A stretch of 21,250 nt of DNA from DAISJD01 sp036821645 (lineage in GTDB: Bacteria > Pseudomonadota > Alphaproteobacteria > ATCC43930 > CGMCC-115725): contig DAISJD010000043.1 in the NCBI GenBank assembly GCA_036821645.1, forward strand, positions 1 through 21,250, given 5' to 3'. Under the pieces are notes generated by a model. The model was not told where the DNA came from and searched no databases. It saw only the letters and a program-made list of their open reading frames with translations. Positions 14,576-21,250 of the stretch are shown piece by piece. Made by a program: the position numbers and the translations under genes. Numbering within the stretch: position 1 is the first letter of the stretch; each line of letters starts with the position of its first letter.

Positions 14576-15896
14576 GACGCGCGCCCCCGTTCCCACCGAC
14601 GTTTGCGCCCCCATTCCCACCGACACCACCCTCGCGCCGGGCGAGCCAGCCTTCGATCGCCTCTACCAGGCATGTACGGAACGCCGGTTCCGCCACTTCT
14701 TCCACCACATCCAAAACGAAGGCTTCGATCAACAGATTGCGCGCCGTCTCAAGATCGATCCCGCGCGAGCGCAGATAGAACAGGGCCGTCTGATCGAGAT
14801 CGCCGACCGTGGCACCATGGCTGCACTTCACGTCGTCTGCATAGATTTCAAGTTCCGGCTTTGCATCCATCACTGCCCGATCCGACAGAAGCAACGCCTT
14901 CGTCAATTGAAACGCATCGGTTTTCTGGGCCACCGGATGGACATGGATCTTGCCCTGAAACACCCCATGCGCCCGGTCGGCCAAGGCCGTCTTAAACACT
15001 TCGCGGGTACGGGTATGGGGGGCCGCATGATTGATCACACTTGCAATCGCCGTCTCGCCGCGCCCGGACAACAAGCTTGCCCCGGAAAACCCGCAATAAC
15101 CGCCATCGCCCGCAATGGTCGCCCAAAAATCCTGACGGTTGAACCCATTACCGAGCGACAGGGTAAAACCCTCGTACCGCGCGGCCTTGCCAATCAGGGT
15201 CTGGGTGTAACTGGTCTGAAAGGCATCCGCCCCTTCGGCCAGATGCTTGACATGCTGCAACCGGGCCCCGTCGCCCACCATCACGAGATGGGTCACGTTC
15301 GACCAGTGCAGCCCCGGCCCGCCATAGGTTTCCATCACGGCGGCGGTGGCACCGGGGGCCAGACGATAGGTCAAATGAACCTGGGCCGTGACCGGATCGG
15401 CCGCTTCGACCCAATGCAGAACCTGGATCGGGCGGGGCATCGCCACCCCGTCCGGCACGACCAGGACCAAGCCGCCCTGGCGATAGACCTGATTGAGGCG
15501 CGCAAAGGCGTAATCTGGGCCCGGCCAATTGATTTCCGGCGTCGGCTCCAGGGCGGGCTCCCCGAGAACGACCCCGTCCGGCAAGGGCCCTACGACCGAA
15601 TGATCGGCTGAAAGGCGGCCATTCACCAGGACCAAGAGATCGGCATCAGGCACGGCCCGGCGCAGATCGGAAATCGCGGCGGCAAGGCCCGGCGTCGTAT
15701 CGTCCGGGGCGGCCGGCCGAAACGCGGTCGCCACCAGACGGCGCGGATCGCTGAACCGCCAAGCCTCCGTCCGCCGGTCGGGAAACCCTGAACGGGTCAC
15801 TTCCGCCAAAACCGGCAGCAGATCGGCAGGCGGGGCCGGAAACTGGGATAAAATCGCCGGTCCTGCGGCACCGGGATGGAGCATCGCCGCACTCAT
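14565..15896 (-). CDS. sufD: SUF scaffold subunit SufD
   Basis: A 443-residue SufD, partner of SufB and SufC in the SufBC2D scaffold. Visible blocks: an N-terminal RRTEAWRFSDPRRL (41-54), the beta-helix core (QVHLTYRLAPGATAAVMETY, LQHVKHLAEGADAFQTSYTQ, GFSGASLLSGRGETAI), and the C-terminal HGVFQGKIHVHPVAQKTDAF, AKPELEIYADDVKCSHGATV, DLDQTALFYLRSRGID, which is the family's most conserved part. The C-terminus ends in an unusual Gly/Asn-rich tail (about 20 residues) from a 24-bp tandem repeat; it is absent from the family core and probably disordered. The ATG at 15896 overlaps the sufC stop as ATGA. Confidence 0.96.
   Translation of the reverse strand: MSAAMLHPGAAGPAILSQFPAPPADLLPVLAEVTRSGFPDRRTEAWRFSDPRRLVATAFRPAAPDDTTPGLAAAISDLRRAVPDADLLVLVNGRLSADHSVVGPLPDGVVLGEPALEPTPEINWPGPDYAFARLNQVYRQGGLVLVVPDGVAMPRPIQVLHWVEAADPVTAQVHLTYRLAPGATAAVMETYGGPGLHWSNVTHLVMVGDGARLQHVKHLAEGADAFQTSYTQTLIGKAARYEGFTLSLGNGFNRQDFWATIAGDGGYCGFSGASLLSGRGETAIASVINHAAPHTRTREVFKTALADRAHGVFQGKIHVHPVAQKTDAFQLTKALLLSDRAVMDAKPELEIYADDVKCSHGATVGDLDQTALFYLRSRGIDLETARNLLIEAFVLDVVEEVAEPAFRTCLVEAIEGWLARREGGVGGNGGANVGGNGGARHGA
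14581..14624. repeat. two-copy 24-bp tandem repeat at the sufD/sufS junction
   Basis: A 20-base unit at 14581-14600 recurs at 14605-14624 with one mismatch, giving a period of 24. On the coding strand it makes the glycine-rich end of SufD (GGNGGANVGGNGGA). It lies just upstream of the sufS start, where the ribosome site should be, and supplies its G-rich stretch. Confidence 0.8.
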
Positions 15897-16639
15897 GCCG
15901 CATCCCCGAGCATGGCATAGCCAGTGCGTTCCAGTTCGGCAGCCAGACTTTTGTCGCCGGACATGACGATCTTGCCCCGCGCCAGCACATGGATCACGTC
16001 CGGTTCGATATAATCCAGCAACCGTTGATAATGGGTGATGAGCACGATGCCGCGATCGGGCGAGCGCAGCTTGTTCACCCCGTCGGACACTTGGCGCAAC
16101 GCATCGATATCGAGACCGGAATCGGTTTCATCCAAAATGGCCAGCCGCGGATTGAGCAGCGCCATCTGGAAAATCTCGTTCCGCTTCTTTTCACCACCGG
16201 AAAAACCGACATTGACCGCCCGGTTCAGCAAATCTTCGCGCAAATCCAACAGTTTCAAGGTCTGACGCACGATTTTCAGAAACTGGCCCGCGTCCAATTC
16301 GGGTTCGCCGCGATGCTTGCGCCCGGCATTCACGGCGGCGCGCAGGAAATACATATTGTTCACGCCCGGAATTTCGACCGGATATTGAAAGGCTAAGAAC
16401 ACCCCCTCGCGGGCGCGTTCGTCGGCGGCCATCGCCAACAGATCCTTGCCGAAATAATCGACGCTGCCTTCGGTAATCTCATAGCCGTCGCGCCCGGCCA
16501 GCACGCTTGCCAAGGTCGATTTACCCGAACCGTTCGGCCCCATGATGGCATGGACCTCGCCCGGCTTCACGCTGAGCGAGATGCCGCGCAGGATTTCCTT
16601 CTGATCGACGCGGGCATGCAGGTTGGTAATCTCGAGCAT
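15893..16639 (-). CDS. sufC: SUF ATPase SufC
   Basis: A 248-residue ABC-type ATPase that powers the SufBC2D scaffold; it is not a transporter. Visible: Walker A GPNGSGKST (34-42), Q-loop LAFQYPVEIPGV, signature FSGGEKKRNE (the SufC-type variant), Walker B LAILDETDSGLD, and H-loop ITHYQRLL. The length is the usual 248. It is separated from sufB by 103 nt, unlike the overlapping junctions around it, and overlaps sufD by 4 nt. An AAGAAGAG stretch precedes the ATG. Confidence 0.97.
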   Translation of the reverse strand: MLEITNLHARVDQKEILRGISLSVKPGEVHAIMGPNGSGKSTLASVLAGRDGYEITEGSVDYFGKDLLAMAADERAREGVFLAFQYPVEIPGVNNMYFLRAAVNAGRKHRGEPELDAGQFLKIVRQTLKLLDLREDLLNRAVNVGFSGGEKKRNEIFQMALLNPRLAILDETDSGLDIDALRQVSDGVNKLRSPDRGIVLITHYQRLLDYIEPDVIHVLARGKIVMSGDKSLAAELERTGYAMLGDAA

Positions 16640-16742
16640 CGTCTCTTCTTTCTAAAAACAGGGGACCCGTCCCAGATCGACGCGCGATCGCGGCGGACGA
16701 TGTCCCATCAACTCTCTACACTGTGTCGGCACGAACGCCGGA
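16640..16742 (-). other. sufB-sufC gap with a weak hairpin and T run
   Basis: The only sizeable gap in the suf operon. On the transcribed (minus) strand a small GGGAC/GTCCC inverted repeat (16662-16673) is followed by a run of five T (complement of 16654-16658), shortly before the sufC ribosome site. It could act as a partial terminator or processing site; the stem is short. Confidence 0.3.
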
Positions 16743-18191
16743 TCAGCCGACGCTGCCCTCAAGACTGACGGCCAGAAGCTTTTGCGCTTCAACGGCGAAT
16801 TCCATCGGCAATTCCTTCAAGACTTCCTTGGCGAACCCGTTGACGATGAGCGACAAGGCATCTTCGGGGCTGAGGCCGCGTTGTTGGCAATAGAACATCT
16901 GATCTTCGCTCACCTTCGAGGTGGTGGCTTCATGTTCGAGGCGTGCGGTGCGGTTATAGGCGTTGATATAGGGCACCGTATGGGCCCCGCATCGATCGCC
17001 GATCAGCAAACTGTCGCATTGGGTAAAATTGCGGGCCTCATCGGCCTTGGGCATGATCTTTACCTGACCGCGATAGGTATTCTGTCCCCGTCCTGCCGAA
17101 ATCCCCTTGGAAATGATGGTCGAACGGGTATTGCGCCCGATATGGATCATCTTGGTTCCGGTATCGGCCTGTTGGCAATGATTGGTCAGGGCGACCGAAT
17201 AAAATTCCCCGATCGCCCCGTCCCCGATCAAGACGCAGCTCGGGTATTTCCAGGTGATGGCGGAACCGGTTTCGACCTGGGTCCAGGAAATCTTGGACCG
17301 GGCGCCCCGGCATTCGCCCCGTTTGGTGACGAAATTATAGATCCCGCCCTTGCCTTCGGCATCGCCCGGATACCAATTTTGCACCGTCGAATATTTGATC
17401 GTGGCATCGTCGAGCGCCACCAGTTCGACCACGGCGGCATGCAGTTGATTCTCGTCCCGCTGCGGGGCCGTGCATCCTTCTAAATAGGAGACGTGGCTAC
17501 CCTTGTCGGCGATGATGAGGGTGCGCTCGAACTGGCCGGAATTTACCGCATTGATGCGGAAATAGGTTGACAGTTCCATCGGACAGCGCACGCCCGGCGG
17601 GATATAGACAAACGACCCGTCGCTATAGACGGCGGCGTTCAGGGCTGCGAAATAATTATCGGACGGCCCTACCACGGAACCGAGATATTGGCGCACGAGG
17701 TCTTCATGTTCACGGATCGCCTCGCCCATGGAACAGAAGATGATACCGAGCTCGGCAAGCTTGCCCTTGAAGGTGGTCGCGACCGACACACTGTCGAAGA
17801 CGGCATCGACGGCCACCCCCGCCAAGGCCGCATGTTCCTTCAATGGAATGCCCAGTTTTTCATAGGTCTTGATCAGTTCGGGATCGACCTCGTCCATCGA
17901 TTGATATTTCGGCTGGGTCTTCGGGGCCGAATAATAGGTCGAGGCTTGGTAATCGATCGGGTCGATCTTCAATTTCGCCCAATCGGGCGGGGTCATCTTC
18001 TGCCACGCCCGAAACGATGCCAGCCGCCAGTCCAACAACCAATCCGGTTCGTTCTTTTTGGCGGAAATGAACCGGACCGTCTCTTCATTGAGGCCGATGG
18101 GAGCCGTTTCCGTCTCGATATCGGTGACGAAGCCATATTGATATTGGCGGTCCGTGACGGCGCGGACAGTGTCGAGGGCGGTGGCGCTCAT
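16743..18191 (-). CDS. sufB: SUF scaffold subunit SufB
   Basis: A 482-residue SufB, the scaffold subunit on which clusters are built. Strong family blocks: YQYGFVTDIETE, NEPDWLLDWRLASFRAW, SVATTFKGKLAELGIIFCSM, VYSDGSFVYIPPGVRCPMEL, SHVSYLEGCTAPQRDENQLH, RGECRGARSKISWTQVETGS, and the C-terminal NFTQCDSLLIGDRCGAHTVPY with the Cys required for cluster or sulfur handling, then ATTSKVSEDQMFYCQQRGL. The ATG at 18191 overlaps the regulator's stop as ATGA; an in-frame extension to 18407 lies wholly inside the regulator gene and is not family-like. E. coli SufB is 495 residues. Confidence 0.97.
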   Translation of the reverse strand: MSATALDTVRAVTDRQYQYGFVTDIETETAPIGLNEETVRFISAKKNEPDWLLDWRLASFRAWQKMTPPDWAKLKIDPIDYQASTYYSAPKTQPKYQSMDEVDPELIKTYEKLGIPLKEHAALAGVAVDAVFDSVSVATTFKGKLAELGIIFCSMGEAIREHEDLVRQYLGSVVGPSDNYFAALNAAVYSDGSFVYIPPGVRCPMELSTYFRINAVNSGQFERTLIIADKGSHVSYLEGCTAPQRDENQLHAAVVELVALDDATIKYSTVQNWYPGDAEGKGGIYNFVTKRGECRGARSKISWTQVETGSAITWKYPSCVLIGDGAIGEFYSVALTNHCQQADTGTKMIHIGRNTRSTIISKGISAGRGQNTYRGQVKIMPKADEARNFTQCDSLLIGDRCGAHTVPYINAYNRTARLEHEATTSKVSEDQMFYCQQRGLSPEDALSLIVNGFAKEVLKELPMEFAVEAQKLLAVSLEGSVG

Positions 18192-18679
18192 GATGCAATC
18201 GTCTCTAAGCTGGAGGGATCGGCCGGGCAAAGACCGGGGACGGTCGGTGCTGCGGTCGATACCGTCGAAAAGGAGGGCACGGTCGCGATCATCTCGTTCA
18301 AGGTGACATGGGACAGGGCCTGGGCCACGGCTTGGTTGATCCGGTGCCAATGGGGGCGGGTCGGACAAAAATGCAGCCGATCGCACGGTCCCGCCGTTCC
18401 GGTGCATTGGGTCATGCCGAAATCGCCGTCGATCGCGGCGACCAATTCGGCGATAGTAATCTGATGCGCCGCACGCGCCAGAAGATAGCCGCCAGCGGCC
18501 CCGCGCGCCGCCGCCACCAAGCCCGCCTTCGCCAAGAGTTTCAAAACCTTGGCAACGGTCGTCTGGGGCAGACGCGTATCGGCGGCGATCTGGGCCGCAT
18601 TCAACCGATCCATCGGTCGAGCCGCCAAATGCGTCGCAACGATCACGCCGTAATCGGCCAGTTTACTGAGGATGATCAT
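18188..18679 (-). CDS. sufR: Rrf2-family SUF operon regulator (IscR-like)
   Basis: A 163-residue Rrf2 regulator, first gene of the suf operon. The N-terminal winged helix reads LSKLADYGVIVATHLA, LPQTTVAKVLKLLAKAGLV, GAAGGYLLAR. Cluster-binding cysteines Cys92, Cys99 and Cys105 (QCTGTAGPCDRLHFC) match the IscR arrangement, so it should sense [2Fe-2S] status and control its own operon. It resembles the 'SUF system regulator' branch that begins with a LSKLxDYxVVxxTHLA pattern. The tail beyond about residue 130 is longer and Ser/Thr/Pro-rich. It overlaps sufB by 4 nt. The symbol is by role; it is unrelated to the cyanobacterial SufR. Confidence 0.9.
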   Translation of the reverse strand: MIILSKLADYGVIVATHLAARPMDRLNAAQIAADTRLPQTTVAKVLKLLAKAGLVAAARGAAGGYLLARAAHQITIAELVAAIDGDFGMTQCTGTAGPCDRLHFCPTRPHWHRINQAVAQALSHVTLNEMIATVPSFSTVSTAAPTVPGLCPADPSSLETIAS

Positions 18680-18699
18680 GATCCCGACCTCGCTTCAAT

Positions 18700-18717
18700 C
18701 TGTACTGATTTAGTCCT
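18700..18717 (-). promoter_or_regulatory. candidate Rrf2/IscR-type operator upstream of the suf operon
   Basis: Read on the minus strand, AGGACTAAATCAGTACAG lies about 20 nt before the regulator's ATG. The GACT-N5-AGT core around an AT-rich centre resembles IscR type 1 half-sites. The right half is imperfect (AGTA rather than AGTC), so this is a candidate only. The position fits autorepression. Confidence 0.35.
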
Positions 18718-18933
18718 GTTTGACCCCAAGAGCAAGCCCTGGTTTTCCGATCTCCCCGCACGCCATGCAAAATCGCCCCGTAACCATTGCAAGGCTTCCC
18801 GCCCCTGCGACGAAACAACTAGGCACCGAATAACCGGAAAAGCTGTGATCTCTGGAGGCGATACGCTATTGTTTTTCAGGTTTCGCCTGGGTCATGCTGG
18901 GGCGAGGCCGGACCAACCTGCCCGAGGCCATTC

Positions 18934-19668
18934 ATGGTACAGATCGTTTCTCGCCGTTCGTTGCTGCCCTTGTTATCGTTCGTCGGGCTCTGCCTTGCGG
19001 CGGCCCAAACCGCCCACGCCGCCGATCGCAGCTTCAGCCTTGCCGGAAGCAAGCTTATCCTCGACGAGGCTTGCGTGCGGATGCTGCGCATCGAACCCGA
19101 CGCCAGCCTTGCGGATAAAGTCGACGTCCTGGCCAGTGCCGAACGGGCGAGCGATCTCGACACGTTGAAACTCGAACAAGGCACTGTGGCCACGATCGGC
19201 CGTGATGGGCTCTGTCCTTATGACAATCGAATCGATTCGACCCTAAAGCTGTTCATCAAGGTGCCACCGGGCTTCAGCACCAACATGACCCTGAACGGCA
19301 GGGTCGAGGCAAGCTACGGCGCGGTCGGGGGGGTGTTGATCGGCACGATGAACGGTCGGATCGCCCTCACCGCCGAAACCGTGAAGAGTCTCGATCTGAC
19401 GGTCAACGGCACGTTCAGCGGCACGGTCGATGCGATCGACGGATCGGCCACGATCAACGGGGCCGGGCTTACCAATCTGCAGATCAAGACCGGCACGATC
19501 GACCGTCTTGCGGTCAATGTCGCCGGGGCCGGCAAAACGGAAATCCTGGCGACGGTCCGCGATGCGACCCTGCTCTCGGCGGGGGCGGGCTCGATCCGGG
19601 TGCGGGAAGTGACCGGCAAACTGGACCAAAAAACCGCCGGGGTCGGCTCCATTAAGGTCGGCTTTTAA
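18934..19668 (+). CDS. secreted GIN/DUF2807-like beta-repeat protein
   Basis: A 244-residue exported protein. A signal peptide is clear: RR near the start, hydrophobic LLPLLSFVGLCLAAAQ, and likely cleavage after TAHA (about residue 29). The mature part has no catalytic motif and consists of short beta-strand repeats: STNMTLNGRVEASYG, SLDLTVNGTFSGTVD, SATINGAGLTNLQIKTG, LAVNVAGAGKTEILAT, LLSAGAGSIRVREV and a closing AGVGSIKVGF. This is the pattern of the DUF2807 (putative autotransporter head, GIN) domain, which forms a right-handed beta structure; its function is unknown. Two Cys at residues 47 and 94 of the full chain could form a disulfide. GAGG precedes the ATG by about 6 nt. It is divergent from the suf regulator (254 nt between, no other gene seen there) and ends 22 nt before a strong terminator. 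Confidence 0.75.
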   Translation: MVQIVSRRSLLPLLSFVGLCLAAAQTAHAADRSFSLAGSKLILDEACVRMLRIEPDASLADKVDVLASAERASDLDTLKLEQGTVATIGRDGLCPYDNRIDSTLKLFIKVPPGFSTNMTLNGRVEASYGAVGGVLIGTMNGRIALTAETVKSLDLTVNGTFSGTVDAIDGSATINGAGLTNLQIKTGTIDRLAVNVAGAGKTEILATVRDATLLSAGAGSIRVREVTGKLDQKTAGVGSIKVGF

Positions 19669-19690
19669 GAATTTCGTGGAAAACCTCTAC

Positions 19691-19726
19691 CAAAAGGCGT
19701 GTCGAACAGTGTTCGGTACGCCTTTT
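19691..19726. terminator. strong bidirectional intrinsic terminator
   Basis: AAAAGGCGT (19691-19699) pairs with ACGCCTTTT (19717-19725). The inner CGAACA/TGTTCG also pair, and the two bases between are G.U-compatible in the plus-strand RNA. The result is an almost continuous 17-base arm on each side, with T runs on both strands. It sits between the convergent secreted-protein and phnF genes. Confidence 0.85.
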
Positions 19727-19768
19727 TCGTCTGAGACGGCATTCTTCTGAAGCCGCATACCCCACCAC

Positions 19769-20530
19769 TCAGACCAATCCCGCCTCTTCCCCGGTCTTGA
19801 AGATCAACTGAACGCGATCGCTGACGAATCGCGTGATATTCACCGAAATCGGTCGCCCGTCGAGATCGGCGTCCAAGGCTTGGGCGACCAGCACCGGCTT
19901 CGTCGCGGCTTGGGCCAGCAACCCCGCCTCTGCCCCCGACGGCAGGCGGGCCGACACGCGCGTTTCGAGCCGAACGTAATCGACGACGCCATAATGGGCA
20001 AGCGCCGCCGTCACCGACCCCGAAGCGGCCAGAATCCCATCGAACCCGGCAAAACGCGGAACCGGGCGATAATGGGTTGAAAGCGACACAGGCACGCCGC
20101 CCACACTCGCCAATTGTTCGCTGACCAGACACGAATCCCCCTGTTGCAGGCCGAGCCATGTGGCGATTTCCACCGGCGGCACCTGCGTATCTGCGCGCAA
20201 GACCTGACGCAGGACGGGTTTCTGCTGGGACTGGACATTCTCGGTAAAGCGGGTGCGCCGGGAAATCCGGTAATCGATCACCTCTTCTCGCACGAACATA
20301 CCGCGCCCCTGTTCTACCCGGACGAGGCCGCGCTGGATCAGGGCCTGAACAGCCCGACGGATCGTATGACGATTGACGGCAAACCGGGACGCCAAGGCCT
20401 GTTCCGTCGGCAATTGCTGCCCCGGACGCCAGGCCCCGGCTTCGATTTCTGCACCAAGGGCCGCGTCGATCTGACGCCACAGGGCAACCCCCGCCCCGCG
20501 CAGGATTTCGTCCCGATCGTCCGCCGTCAT
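19769..20530 (-). CDS. phnF: GntR/HutC-family regulator PhnF
   Basis: A 253-residue GntR regulator of the HutC subfamily. DNA-binding part: ALWRQIDAALGAEIEAGAW, PGQQLPTEQALASRFAVNRH, TIRRAVQALIQRGLVRVEQG, RGMFVREEVIDYRISRRTRF. The last block, with the YRISRRTRF..N pattern, is typical of PhnF. The C-terminal UTRA effector domain follows (LVSEQLASVGGVPVSLSTHYRP, SVTAALAHYGVVDY). It is divergent from phnG, which supports its role as regulator of phosphonate use. The start is uncertain: ATG 20530 gives the normal length, while an ATG at 20539 and a GTG at 20575 are also in frame and none has a clear ribosome site. Confidence 0.92.
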   Translation of the reverse strand: MTADDRDEILRGAGVALWRQIDAALGAEIEAGAWRPGQQLPTEQALASRFAVNRHTIRRAVQALIQRGLVRVEQGRGMFVREEVIDYRISRRTRFTENVQSQQKPVLRQVLRADTQVPPVEIATWLGLQQGDSCLVSEQLASVGGVPVSLSTHYRPVPRFAGFDGILAASGSVTAALAHYGVVDYVRLETRVSARLPSGAEAGLLAQAATKPVLVAQALDADLDGRPISVNITRFVSDRVQLIFKTGEEAGLV

Positions 20531-20610
20531 CGGGACCATCGCGAAAATGTCATAAAATTTCCCTTTACGCCGCACCGGATCGACGGCATGCTTGCCACAG
20601 ATAGATACGG

Positions 20611-21138
20611 ATGTCTAGACAAATTATGCAGTCATCTCCCCTCACCGACCCATCGCCCCCATCCGATACGCCCGCAACGGACCCGGCTATTCTGCGGCGC
20701 CAAGCCTGGACCCGGCTTCTGGTCCATGCCACCGATCGGGAATTGGCCGACGCCCGCGCCGCATGCCCGGATCTGCCGCCCCATCACCTGCTACGCGGTC
20801 CTGAAATCGGGCTTGCCCTGGTGCGCGGGCGGATCAACGGCACGGGCGGTCCGTTCAATCTCGGCGAAATGACCATGACCCGCTGTACCGTGCGTCTCGC
20901 GTTTCAGGACGCTGTCGGCACGCTTTTAGGATTTGCCCATCTGGCCGGCCGCCGTCCGGACGCGGCCGTGTCCGTGGCCCTCTTCGATGGGCTCTTGCAA
21001 CACCCTACTTGGCATGACCAGATTTGGGCGATATTGCTCCATCCCGTGGCGGCGCGGATTGCCCAGGAAGAAGGCCAGCGGGCCGCAGAAACGGCGGCCA
21101 CCAAGGTCGATTTTCTGACCATGGTCCGGGGGGAATGA
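20611..21138 (+). CDS. phnG: C-P lyase subunit PhnG
   Basis: A 175-residue PhnG, part of the PhnGHIJ carbon-phosphorus lyase core complex; with PhnH, PhnI and PhnL it helps attach the phosphonate to the ribose of ATP. The signature GTGGPFNLGEMTMTRCTVRL is present (about residues 77-96), preceded by QAWTRLLVHA and followed by GRRPDAAVSVALFDGLLQ and a C-terminal TKVDFLTMVRG. The start is uncertain: ATG 20611 overlaps the operator palindrome, and ATG 20626 is also in frame. Neither has a clear ribosome site, so a leaderless or very short leader mRNA is possible. The first 25 or so residues are Ser/Pro/Asp-rich and not conserved. The stop overlaps phnH. Confidence 0.92.
   Translation: MSRQIMQSSPLTDPSPPSDTPATDPAILRRQAWTRLLVHATDRELADARAACPDLPPHHLLRGPEIGLALVRGRINGTGGPFNLGEMTMTRCTVRLAFQDAVGTLLGFAHLAGRRPDAAVSVALFDGLLQHPTWHDQIWAILLHPVAARIAQEEGQRAAETAATKVDFLTMVRGE
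20612..20621. promoter_or_regulatory. HutC-type (PhnF) operator palindrome
   Basis: TGTCTAGACA is a perfect 10-bp palindrome containing GTCTAGAC, which fits the HutC-subfamily operator pattern GT-N-TA-N-AC. It lies between phnF and phnG and overlaps the first possible phnG ATG (20611-20613). A TTGCCA at 20592-20597 could be the -35 element of a promoter that the bound regulator would cover. Confidence 0.65.
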
Positions 21139-21250
21139 TGGCCAAACCGTCCCTGGCCGCCGGTTTTGCCGATCCGGTTCACGAGGCCCAGTATAATTTT
21201 CGCCAGTGCCTCACCGCCATGGCCGAACCGGGAACCGCTGTCCGCCTTGC
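21138..21250 (+). CDS. phnH: C-P lyase subunit PhnH, 5' part only
   Basis: The first 37 residues of PhnH, cut by the window end. The visible sequence (LAAGFADPVHEAQYNFRQCL, then TAMAEPGTAVRL) is the family N-terminus: a GFxDPVxxxQxxFR block followed by AMxxPG. PhnH is a subunit of the C-P lyase core complex. The ATG at 21138 shares one base with the phnG stop; an ATG at 21135 is also in frame. A G-rich stretch just upstream is the ribosome site. The gene order phnF-phnG-phnH suggests that the rest of the operon follows to the right. Confidence 0.9.
   Translation, partial: MAKPSLAAGFADPVHEAQYNFRQCLTAMAEPGTAVRL

Noticed and set aside
13487..14995. Plus-strand open frame of 502 codons antisense to sufS and sufD
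   Set aside because: It is the mirror of two certain genes, is rich in Arg, His and Pro, and has no domain.

Overview
The window is GC-rich chromosomal DNA from what looks like an alphaproteobacterium. The pointers are gene content and order: an Rrf2-regulated suf operon, a PhnF/PhnG/PhnH junction, and a DUF1275/LysR/pirin neighbourhood. No genus is assigned. There are no rRNA or tRNA genes, insertion sequences, CRISPR arrays or phage genes that I can see. Most genes abut or overlap their neighbours. The only long gap is an AT-rich stretch at about 5087-5610.

Left part (1-5086). On the minus strand lie a truncated NAD(P)H-hydrate epimerase (runs off the left edge) and a HpcH/HpaI-type aldolase. 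A plus-strand gene (1418-2299) encodes the mononuclear-iron catalytic domain of a Rieske oxygenase alpha subunit with the Rieske domain missing. Facing it on the minus strand is a tightly packed set: a response regulator-DUF3369-GGDEF diguanylate cyclase (5086-3551), a protein carrying only an alpha-subunit-type Rieske domain (3564-2890), and a GNAT acetyltransferase (2880-2290). The two oxygenase halves complement each other, so this looks like a split Rieske oxygenase. It is the most unusual thing in the window.

Middle part (5611-10742). A YcaC-like isochorismatase-fold hydrolase is followed by a YtcJ-like amidohydrolase whose reading frame is broken by one extra G in a G7 run, then by a DUF1275 membrane protein. 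A LysR regulator is divergent from a pirin-family gene. This looks like an accessory catabolic cluster with its own regulator.

Right-centre (10782-18679, all minus). An Rrf2-type regulator is followed by sufB, sufC, sufD, sufS, sufU and sufT, which make a complete SUF iron-sulfur cluster assembly operon with 4-11 nt overlaps at most junctions. Downstream on the same strand are a type II haloacid dehalogenase and a stand-alone heptose-7-phosphate kinase (HldA-like). An iron-sulfur assembly operon fits a genome using Rieske enzymes, but no direct link is visible.

Right end (18934-21250). A secreted GIN/DUF2807-like repeat protein ends at a strong bidirectional terminator. Then phnF (minus) and phnG-phnH (plus, phnH cut by the window end) open a carbon-phosphorus lyase operon. 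A perfect HutC-type operator palindrome overlaps the first possible phnG start codon.
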